From NCBI GenBank assembly GCA_031272575.1, contig JAISTO010000151.1, forward strand, positions 1 to 7,546: a DNA stretch of 7,546 nucleotides. The letters run 5' to 3'. This stretch comes from Treponema sp. (GTDB lineage Bacteria > Spirochaetota > Spirochaetia > Treponematales > Breznakiellaceae). The stretch's first letter is position 1, and each line of letters opens with the position of its first letter. Shown here piece after piece: positions 1 to 3,869 of the stretch. The notes beneath the pieces were generated by a model. The model did no database searches, was not told the origin of the DNA, and saw nothing but the letters and a program-made list of their open reading frames with translations. The translations under genes were made by a program, and so were the position numbers.

Positions 1-992
1 GAGAAGGTGAGTGTCTCCTCCCCCACCTTGCGGCTCTGCACCACTTCCTTGCCCCGCCTGACCTCGAGCGTGCCCGCGGCAAGCACCGTCACGCGGACGC
101 TGCCCGTGTCGATCACCTCTTCCTGCACTTTGGGCCCCTTTGCCGCGGACTGCGAACTCACCTGCACCTCAGGCGCCGCGGCCGTGCTCTTCTGCACGGG
201 GGCGGCGGGCTTGCCAAGGTAGGCCGTCTTGAAAAACTGGTCGTGAATCGCGGGCACCTGCTTGCCCCCACTCGCTTCCGCTGTATCGCGGCCCGCATCG
301 CGCAGCATATCCATCACCGCCACACCGGGCTTCTTTAGGTTGTTCAACAAGTGCGTCGTGAACAGCCCGTTCCGCCCCGTACCGTCAATCGCCGCCTGCC
401 CCGCGCTCGCCGCATACACGATGATATTGGGCGCGGTCTTCCCGGACTGCCCAACACCTTCCACCACGAGTCCCCGATTCCCGCTCCGATTCCATCCAAA
501 CGGGTTGTCTCGGCACGCGTCGATCACCACCACATTCAACGCGTTCCCAGAGTCATTTATCGTATCCAACACCCATTGCATCCGCAGTGTGTCGTACGGC
601 AAATCAGACTCGGTTTGTATGTCAGCATCCACCGGAATAAGGTAGTTGTTCCCATCGGACTGCACACCGTGGCCCGCGTAGTAAAAAAAGCCGTACGCCT
701 CTTTCGCTTGCGCAAGATTCTGTCTGAACTGCCTCACACGCTCACGCATCTGCCGCAGCGTGGCGTTGGTGAGGGTGTCCACCGTGAAGCCCAGGTCACG
801 AAGCGCCGCGCTCATGTCATTGGCGTCGTTCACCGGATTGTTCAGTTTGGTAATGCCGGTGTAAGCGGCATTACCAATGACGAGCGCGTACTTCTGCTGC
901 GAGTACGCCTGCAGCAGGGGCAGCGCGAAAAGCGCCGCGCAGAGCAAGGCGCGGAGCGCTGCGCGAGGCGCTGTGTTTTGCCGTTGTGTCAT
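1..992 (-). CDS. Exported caspase-family (peptidase C14) protein, 3' end outside window
   Basis: I translated this frame by hand: ATG at 992-990, open to the window edge (330 complete codons), so the C-terminus is missing. Residues about 10-31 form a Sec-type signal peptide with an Ala/Leu-rich core and a likely cleavage near AYS-QQ. The mature protein opens with KYALVIGNAAY, the first strand of the caspase fold. The catalytic dyad is visible: His108 in FFYYAGHG and Cys160 in VVIDACRDNPF. The motif IIVYAASAGQAAIDGTGRNG near residues 187-206 matches the substrate-loop region of the family. After about residue 265 comes a low-complexity Ala/Pro/Gln linker, then a short beta-rich segment. AAGGAG lies 6 nt upstream of ATG and supports this start. 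The family cleaves peptides, but the substrate is unknown; export argues against a cytoplasmic cell-death role. Identification as C14 is firm; function is not. Confidence 0.93.
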   Translation of the reverse strand, partial: MTQRQNTAPRAALRALLCAALFALPLLQAYSQQKYALVIGNAAYTGITKLNNPVNDANDMSAALRDLGFTVDTLTNATLRQMRERVRQFRQNLAQAKEAYGFFYYAGHGVQSDGNNYLIPVDADIQTESDLPYDTLRMQWVLDTINDSGNALNVVVIDACRDNPFGWNRSGNRGLVVEGVGQSGKTAPNIIVYAASAGQAAIDGTGRNGLFTTHLLNNLKKPGVAVMDMLRDAGRDTAEASGGKQVPAIHDQFFKTAYLGKPAAPVQKSTAAAPEVQVSSQSAAKGPKVQEEVIDTGSVRVTVLAAGTLEVRRGKEVVQSRKVGEETLTF

Positions 993-998
993 GGTTGT

Positions 999-1040
999 CT
1001 CCTTGGGGGTAAGTATAGCGCATTGCGGGGGAAATGGGAA
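999..1040 (-). promoter_or_regulatory. Candidate promoter and ribosome binding site of the caspase gene
   Basis: On the minus strand a good -10 box TATACT (1017-1012) lies 17 bp from a weak -35-like TTCCCA (1040-1035, four of six consensus bases). AAGGAG (1004-999) follows, six bases before the ATG. The predicted 5' leader is only about 13 nt. The -10 and Shine-Dalgarno are convincing; the -35 is marginal. Confidence 0.5.
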
Positions 1041-1044
1041 GGGG

Positions 1045-1140
1045 GCGCTTGGGGAGTAGGGGGCGCGAAGCGCTTGGGGAGTAGGGAGTAGGGAGTAGGG
1101 AGTAGGGAGTAGGGAGTAGGGAGTAGGGAGTAGGGAGTAG
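1045..1140. repeat. Heptanucleotide tandem repeat (GGGAGTA)n
   Basis: Nine perfect head-to-tail copies of GGGAGTA occupy 1077-1139. Just upstream, the 17-base stretch at 1045-1061 is repeated at 1070-1086 (period 25), joining gcgctt to the first repeat unit. The array lies directly upstream of the caspase promoter. Perfect copies suggest recent expansion by slippage. Confidence 0.95.
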
Positions 1141-1148
1141 GGGCAGAT

Positions 1149-1201
1149 CGTCACTCCGCGCGTTAAGCGCCCCGTCACTCCGCGCCTTGAGCGCGGAGTC
1201 T
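1149..1201. repeat. REP-like hairpin repeat, one and a half copies
   Basis: At 1177-1199 ACTCCGCGC and GCGCGGAGT form a perfect 9-bp stem around a 5-nt loop (cttga). A truncated copy lies immediately before it at 1151-1170, with the left arm followed by gttaa and half of the right arm. An inverted, intact copy of the same element occurs at 2168-2190. Length, stem symmetry and intergenic location fit a REP/BIME-type dispersed repeat. Confidence 0.8.
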
Positions 1202-1212
1202 CCTTGCGGGTA

Positions 1213-1260
1213 GATTCCGCGGTCGCGCCGCGGACTGACGACCGGTCGAGCCGCGGAATC
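1213..1260. repeat. Inverted repeat with 10-bp arms
   Basis: GATTCCGCGG at 1213-1222 is perfectly complementary to CCGCGGAATC at 1251-1260. The 28-nt interior contains a further CCGCGG and the self-complementary ACCGGT. It is followed by a run of nine C residues. It could form a cruciform or RNA hairpin. No T-tract follows on either strand, so it is not a canonical terminator. Confidence 0.7.
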
Positions 1261-1280
1261 CCCCCCCCGCATCACGCACA

Positions 1281-1308
1281 AGTCCCAAGTCCCGAGTCCC
1301 AATTCCCA
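1281..1308. repeat. Heptanucleotide repeat AGTCCCA/ATTCCCA (4 units)
   Basis: Four consecutive 7-mers are agtccca, agtcccg, agtccca and attccca. The same words recur in frame at the 3' end of aspS (5864-5891). On the minus strand the array begins exactly where the orphan coding fragment at 1306-1476 loses its protein-like character. Confidence 0.85.
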
Positions 1309-1476
1309 ATATAAGCGCTGCATGACCTGCTCTTCCCAGTATATCACTTCCTCTGCCTCCGCTTCGGGATCGACGATTCCGGCAGCCCGCATACGGCGGG
1401 CGCGTTCCTCCCAGGTCATGCCGTTGACGGGGCGCCAGTTGATGAATTCTTCGGGGGGCCATCTCTCGCATCCCGG
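1306..1476 (-). pseudogene. Orphan coding fragment downstream of truncated higA
   Basis: In the same reading frame as higA, after its TAG, about 57 codons look coding: PEEFINWRP, MTWEERARRMRAAG, DPEAEAEEVIYWEEQ. The composition is acidic and helical. The only internal ATG (1419-1417) has no Shine-Dalgarno and would skip the first third. At the 3' end the frame runs straight into the heptanucleotide repeat with no stop codon. I do not recognise the family. It may be the remnant of a gene whose 5' part was lost when it was joined to higA, and whose 3' part was lost to repeat insertion. It could instead be chance open sequence in GC-rich DNA. Confidence 0.4.
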
Positions 1477-1488
1477 GGCAAAGCAGCG

Positions 1489-1680
1489 CTACAGGCTACT
1501 GGCCGCCGCCGGCTGCTGGATGTGGAGCGCCTCGGAGAGCGTCTTCCGGGAAAGGCCCCGGGCGCTGCGGAGGCCGTTGAGGGGCATCTCGGCCAGAGCC
1601 TGCTTATAGAGCCGGTCGCTCTCGGCCCTGGCGGCGGGGCTCATTTTGTTTCTCAGTTCTGAAAACTTATGGGTACTCAT
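1489..1680 (-). CDS. higA: HigA-type antitoxin, C-terminally truncated
   Basis: The 63-residue product matches the N-terminal part of XRE-family HigA antitoxins: HKFSELRNKMSP, then LAEMPLNGLRSARGLS, then LSEALHIQQPA. Intact members are usually about 95-105 residues and continue after QQPA with VAKLEKR, an IEAMGG segment and a strand that binds toxin. Here the frame ends after AASSL, inside the recognition-helix region of the HTH; the other two frames downstream do not restore the family sequence. The ATG overlaps the higB stop (ATGA at 1680-1677) and is preceded by GGGAGGAG, so translational coupling is expected. The N-terminal half is convincing. Loss of the DNA-contacting end and of the C-terminal domain is likely to impair autoregulation and possibly toxin neutralisation. 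It is transcribed from the promoter ahead of higB. Confidence 0.8.
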   Translation of the reverse strand: MSTHKFSELRNKMSPAARAESDRLYKQALAEMPLNGLRSARGLSRKTLSEALHIQQPAAASSL

Positions 1681-2030
1681 TTCTCCTCCCTGGTTTCTTT
1701 AAGATACTGGTCGTAAATTTTGTCAGCGAGAGGCACAAATTCATTGTAGAACCTGTCGTTCCCGGTTTTATCGCCGCCGATCAATAGGATGGCGGTACGC
1801 CGGGGATCAAAGGCATAAAATGTCCGCAGCGGATGCCCCTGAGCCTGGGTTCGCAGTTCTCGCATACCGGTATGCCGTGAGGACCGGACCCCGCTGCTGT
1901 GGGGATAGCCTAAATTCGGCCCCGCCCCCTCCAAAAGCCTGACCGATGAATCGACCGCCCCCTGCTGGGCATCATTCAGCGTCTCCCACCACTCGTTAAA
2001 CTCGTCGGTGTACTCGATTTCCCAGACCAT
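1677..2030 (-). CDS. higB: HigB/RelE-superfamily mRNA interferase toxin (phage Gp49-like)
   Basis: The 117-residue product has the HigB/Gp49-like order: N-terminal WEIEYTDEFNEWWETL, a helical middle ending in ARLLE-like VRLLEGAGPNLGYPHS, then MRELRTQAQGHPLRTFYAFD, AILLIGGDKTG and a C-terminal FVPLADKIYDQYL helix. The Arg-rich central strands and the GGDKTGNDRFY segment are hallmarks of ribosome-dependent mRNA cleavage in this superfamily. Length is normal and no disabling change is visible. An in-frame ATG exists at 2213, but starting there would translate through the promoter and repeats. I chose 2030 because homology begins there and TATAAT lies six bases upstream. It is first in a two-gene operon with higA (4-nt overlap); the toxin-first order is typical of higBA. 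The oddity is an apparently intact toxin paired with a truncated antitoxin. Confidence 0.9.
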   Translation of the reverse strand: MVWEIEYTDEFNEWWETLNDAQQGAVDSSVRLLEGAGPNLGYPHSSGVRSSRHTGMRELRTQAQGHPLRTFYAFDPRRTAILLIGGDKTGNDRFYNEFVPLADKIYDQYLKETREEK

Positions 2031-2036
2031 GATCGC

Positions 2037-2065
2037 ATTATATTCCCTTTGGGGAATACAGTCAA
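2037..2065 (-). promoter_or_regulatory. higBA promoter with palindromic operator in the spacer; leaderless
   Basis: On the minus strand TTGACT (2065-2060), a 17-bp spacer and a perfect TATAAT (2042-2037) form a near-consensus sigma70 promoter. Inside the spacer TATTCCC and GGGAATA (2058-2052 and 2047-2041) form a perfect 7-bp inverted repeat around 4 nt. The right arm overlaps the -10, which is where a HigA dimer would be expected to bind and repress. Six bases separate TATAAT from the higB ATG, so the transcript should start at or next to the A of ATG. Confidence 0.88.
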
Positions 2066-2092
2066 TCCCTCGGGGGGGAGAGGGGTGCGTCG

Positions 2093-2112
2093 GGGCAAGG
2101 CATGCCTTGCCC
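2093..2112. repeat. 20-bp perfect palindrome
   Basis: GGGCAAGGCATGCCTTGCCC is a perfect palindrome with no loop. It sits between the higB promoter and the REP-like element. It resembles a dispersed repeat unit more than a protein-binding site, but no second copy is in this window. Confidence 0.75.
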
Positions 2113-2167
2113 GTACGAACGAGTCGGCTTCCTGGGAGCGCCAGCTTCCAGCCGGCAGGGGGGGCAG

Positions 2168-2190
2168 ACTCCGCGCTTAACGCGCGGAGT
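2168..2190. repeat. REP-like hairpin repeat, inverted copy
   Basis: ACTCCGCGC and GCGCGGAGT form a perfect 9-bp stem around ttaac. Including flanks (gacgg, gcagact), this is the reverse complement of the element at 1149-1201. It lies between two toxin-antitoxin loci. Confidence 0.85.
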
Positions 2191-2211
2191 GACGGTGATG
2201 CCCCTTTCCGC

Positions 2212-2248
2212 AAAAAAAGCCCGGCGGCGTCAGGGCGGCAGCCGCGCG
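2212..2248 (-). terminator. Probable Rho-independent terminator of the PIN toxin operon
   Basis: Reading the minus strand just after the TAA of the small partner gene (2251-2249), an imperfect GC-rich stem (about 10 bp with two mismatches, arms near 2246-2237 and 2228-2219) is followed by seven T residues (2218-2212). Position and T-tract fit a terminator. The mismatches keep confidence moderate. Confidence 0.5.
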
Positions 2249-2470
2249 TTAGCCCTGTGCCCCAATGCGCACGAGACGGGTGAGGCCGTTCGTGCCGACA
2301 GGTTCAAGGCGCCAGCCGTGTTTGGCAAGGTCGGCATCCATCCACTGGCGGTAACCTTCCGGGTTGCCTTCAAAACGCTTGTAGATAGCTTCCGCTTCGG
2401 CCTGGCGGTTCCGCACATCCCGCATAATCTCGTTATGCTCTTCATCTAATATATCGGTATACCTGCTCAT
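2249..2470 (-). CDS. Small partner protein of PIN toxin, putative antitoxin
   Basis: The product is 73 residues, mostly charged and helical at first: HNEIMRDVRNRQAEAEAIYKRF. A Pro/Gly break (GNPEGYRQWMDADLAKHGW) and a short beta-like end (TRLVRI) follow. The ATG overlaps the PIN-toxin stop as ATGA, so it is co-transcribed and probably translationally coupled. I do not assign a named family. Small acidic-helical proteins next to this PIN subfamily are commonly the antitoxin, and the long N-terminal helix suits wrapping around a toxin, but that is inference from context. The annotated toxin-first order is the reverse of classical vapBC. No DNA-binding fold (AbrB, RHH or HTH) is evident. Confidence 0.7.
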   Translation of the reverse strand: MSRYTDILDEEHNEIMRDVRNRQAEAEAIYKRFEGNPEGYRQWMDADLAKHGWRLEPVGTNGLTRLVRIGAQG

Positions 2471-2964
2471 AGGTTCCCCCTTGCAATGATTTCCATCATG
2501 GTTCTCGGCGTTTCGAGTTCCGGCGTCCAGAGACCATGCTTTTCATTATAAGCCCGCGCCTTCGTATGCGCTACAGGACCCAAATGCGTACAATTCCATG
2601 TTAATAGATAATCAATTCGGCGTCTCACGCACACCGCCAAGTGGGTACAATCGGCCTTTGCCCGCTCAGGGATGTCCAAAAGCCGCTGATACACTGCCGC
2701 GAGTTCCCTGTCTTCGCTGGTTACCGGAAAGTTCGTAATACCGGCGAGTAATTCGCTCCGCCGCTGTGCCGCATCCGGGTCGCCCCGGCTGCATTCAAGG
2801 TGTACCGCCTCGCTGGTACACAACTGGAACCGGCGCCGCTCATCCTCCCAAAACGCCCTGGTGACAAGTTGGTCAGCCAGGTACACCACATCCCGGCTGT
2901 CCCGCGCGGTGGCGTAACTGGGGATGGTGGTTTCGATGTAAAGCGTTTTCTTTTCTTTGCCCAT
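2467..2964 (-). CDS. PIN-domain protein, VapC-like toxin
   Basis: The 165-residue product begins LYIETTIPSY, the first PIN strand; in this subfamily the first acidic position is Glu (E11) rather than Asp. It continues with FWEDERRRFQL, a second acidic position in TSEAVHLE (E52/E57), a helical segment LAAVYQRLLDIPERAKAD, the third acidic position D105 in the DCTHLA context, and a closing strand YLLTWNCTHL (N124, H127). Together these form the metal-binding pocket of PIN ribonucleases. No catalytic position is obviously lost. It precedes and overlaps the 73-residue partner by 4 nt. The start at 2964 is preferred because a promoter -10 lies six bases upstream. By family it should cleave RNA, in bacteria often tRNA or rRNA; the specific target cannot be read from sequence. 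Confidence 0.88.
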   Translation of the reverse strand: MGKEKKTLYIETTIPSYATARDSRDVVYLADQLVTRAFWEDERRRFQLCTSEAVHLECSRGDPDAAQRRSELLAGITNFPVTSEDRELAAVYQRLLDIPERAKADCTHLAVCVRRRIDYLLTWNCTHLGPVAHTKARAYNEKHGLWTPELETPRTMMEIIARGNL

Positions 2965-2970
2965 ACCGTT

Positions 2971-3000
2971 ATTCTACCGTGAACCACGAAGAATATTCAA
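2971..3000 (-). promoter_or_regulatory. Promoter of the PIN toxin operon; leaderless
   Basis: On the minus strand TTGAAT (3000-2995), an 18-bp spacer and TAGAAT (2976-2971) are followed by exactly six bases and then the ATG at 2964. The spacing puts the transcription start at the A of ATG. There is no room for a Shine-Dalgarno. This repeats the geometry of the higB and DUF6722 promoters in this window. Confidence 0.75.
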
Positions 3001-3042
3001 GCGGCGCGGTGCGGGACCGCGGCGGAGCACCGACCACAGGCG

Positions 3043-3162
3043 TCAGTCCGCGGCTATGCTCTTTGGCAAACGAAAGCCTATTCGCGATAGTTCGGTAATG
3101 ATTGCGTCAAGGTCATCGACAATGCCGTGTTTTTCCGCAAGATTCAGCAGGCCGAGTGTACA
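3043..3162 (-). pseudogene. C-terminal stub of a DUF3368 (PIN-like) toxin
   Basis: Shifted by one base from the UPF0175 frame, 39 codons read TLGLLNLAEKHGIVDDLDAI then ITELSRIGFRLPKSIAAD and a TGA (3045-3043). This is the characteristic C-terminal end of DUF3368 proteins (GTLGVLLLAKxKGLI ... L...GFRLS), the PIN-like partners normally encoded just after UPF0175. About 110 upstream residues, including the N-terminal acidic catalytic positions, are missing. The stub starts inside the last codons of the UPF0175 gene, so an internal deletion apparently joined the antitoxin's 3' end to the toxin's 3' end. There is no start codon or Shine-Dalgarno of its own. Confidence 0.8.
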
Positions 3163-3371
3163 CCCTTGAGGATTTCCCCTGCCTCATGTTGAAAGACCGA
3201 TACGTTGTATTTTCCCAGCATCTCTATGAACGCACGTTTTGAAAGGCCGGCGATTTGGGCGGCATATCCCATAGAAGCGCGGCCATCTTCATACAGTTTT
3301 GACGCAAGGCTCATTTTTACATCGAACTCGGTCGCGTCAACCTGATGCGGAATATTAAGTGTTAGTTCCAT
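3144..3371 (-). CDS. UPF0175-family antitoxin with altered C-terminus
   Basis: The 75-residue product fits UPF0175: an N-terminal strand (ELTLNIPHQV), MSLASKLYEDGRASMGYAAQ, then the HTH-like IAGLSKRAFIEMLGKYNVSVF. Family members usually end in a short acidic tail (such as EELEEDL); here the tail is HEAGEILKGVHSAC, the last residues read out of frame across the junction with the DUF3368 remnant. I choose ATG 3371 rather than the ATG at 3395, because that codon overlaps the -10 box and lies before the likely transcription start. A weak AGAGGGATAG precedes 3371. The protein probably binds its own promoter; with the toxin lost it may be a solitary repressor or a relic. Confidence 0.83.
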   Translation of the reverse strand: MELTLNIPHQVDATEFDVKMSLASKLYEDGRASMGYAAQIAGLSKRAFIEMLGKYNVSVFQHEAGEILKGVHSAC

Positions 3372-3390
3372 ACCTATCCCTCTGGTATGC

Positions 3391-3420
3391 AGCATAGCCT
3401 AACTACATGGCTTGTGTCAA
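3391..3420 (-). promoter_or_regulatory. Promoter of the UPF0175 gene
   Basis: On the minus strand a perfect TTGACA (3420-3415), an 18-bp spacer and TATGCT (3396-3391) precede the ATG at 3371. The predicted leader is about 13 nt, enough for the weak AGAGGGATAG ribosome site. This placement rules out the upstream ATG at 3395. Confidence 0.8.
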
Positions 3421-3511
3421 GGGGGCGGGGTAGGAAGGAGTGAGGGGTGAGTAGGACATAGGACGGAGAAATAGGGATAGACTAAGTCCTAAGTCCTCGT
3501 TCCTCCCCCCC
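3421..3511. repeat. Divergent intergenic spacer with degenerate heptad repeats
   Basis: Between the two divergent promoters the sequence is built from 6-7 base words (gagtagg, acatagg, then ctaagtc, ctaagtc). AGGACATAGGAC at 3452-3463 and GTCCTAAGTCCT at 3486-3497 form an 11/12-bp inverted repeat. No ORF is supported here. It looks like a decayed relative of the other heptanucleotide arrays in the window. Confidence 0.6.
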
Positions 3512-3540
3512 TTGACTCTTCCCCCGCTCTCCGCTAGACT
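3512..3540 (+). promoter_or_regulatory. Promoter of the DUF6722-aspS-chrA operon; leaderless
   Basis: TTGACT (3512-3517), a 17-bp spacer and TAGACT (3535-3540) form a good sigma70 promoter. Six bases (taacgc) follow and then the ATG at 3547, so the predicted start site is the first base of the first gene. No other promoter is apparent ahead of aspS, so this may drive all five plus-strand genes. Confidence 0.82.
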
Positions 3541-3546
3541 TAACGC

Positions 3547-3759
3547 ATGAAGAACGGGAAATGGCAAACCATTGCTGAAACATTCGGCAAAATATTTGTC
3601 GATCTTGGAAAACTTACCTTTGGCAGTTTTGTCTTGGGCATCATTCTCAAAGGCGAGATAGAAAAAAGCATCATTCTCGCAATAGGCTGGACAAGCACCG
3701 CGGTACTCATATTGCTGGGGGTACTGCTTATAACGGTCAGCAAGAAGGAGGACTCATGA
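3547..3759 (+). CDS. DUF6722-like two-helix membrane protein
   Basis: The 70-residue protein has a short amphipathic N-terminus (KNGKWQTIAETFGKI), a first membrane helix about residues 17-35 (DLGKLTFGSFVLGIILKG), a charged turn (EIEKS) and a second helix about 42-63 (ILAIGWTSTAVLILLGVLLI), then a Lys/Glu/Asp tail. The arrangement matches the small DUF6722 membrane proteins, whose function is unknown; the family call is from memory of the pattern. The gene is clearly less GC-rich than aspS and chrA beside it, resembling the toxin-antitoxin genes on the other side of the promoter, which suggests separate acquisition. Its stop overlaps the next start (ATGA at 3756-3759). The predicted mRNA is leaderless. 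Confidence 0.72.
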   Translation: MKNGKWQTIAETFGKIFVDLGKLTFGSFVLGIILKGEIEKSIILAIGWTSTAVLILLGVLLITVSKKEDS

Positions 3760-3854
3760 CTCTGTTATACTTTATCGGGCTCGTAACTATCGCGTTGGCG
3801 CTGCCCGCTTTTTTCGCGGTCTACATGGCCAACCGCCCCGAGAAAAAGGCCTAG
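3756..3854 (+). CDS. 32-residue single-helix membrane peptide
   Basis: The peptide reads TLLYFIGLVTIALALP, then AFFAVYMANRPEKKA: one hydrophobic helix from about residue 3 to 24 and a positively charged C-terminus that would stay in the cytoplasm. A strong AAGGAGG (3745-3751) lies four bases before the ATG, and the ATG overlaps the upstream stop as ATGA, so translation is well supported despite the small size. It ends 15 bp before aspS. I do not recognise a family. Pairing with the two-helix protein suggests they act together in the membrane, or that this is a small subunit or regulator; that is inference. A toxic membrane peptide is an alternative, but no antisense RNA promoter was identified. 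Confidence 0.7.
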   Translation: MTLLYFIGLVTIALALPAFFAVYMANRPEKKA

Positions 3855-3869
3855 CGCGCGGGAACCGTT

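Noticed and set aside
262..1091. Open plus-strand frames overlapping the left-hand gene
   Set aside because: They are antisense to the caspase gene, which has a signal peptide, catalytic His/Cys, ribosome site and -10 box. The plus-strand products are low-complexity Arg/Pro-rich sequences without motifs.
1077..1139. CRISPR array
   Set aside because: The unit is 7 bp with no spacers, so it is a simple tandem repeat.
1213..1260. Rho-independent terminator for higA or the orphan fragment
   Set aside because: The stem is good, but no T-tract follows on either strand.
871..1419. A 182-codon minus-strand frame spanning repeats and the caspase start
   Set aside because: Most of it translates the GGGAGTA array and REP hairpins (SLLPTPY repeats) and overlaps the caspase 5' end. 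Only its first part, together with in-frame codons before it, looks like a gene remnant.
2008..2449. Plus-strand frames across the higB promoter and repeats
   Set aside because: They run antisense through the promoter, the palindrome, the REP element and the small partner gene, and show no ribosome site or domain.
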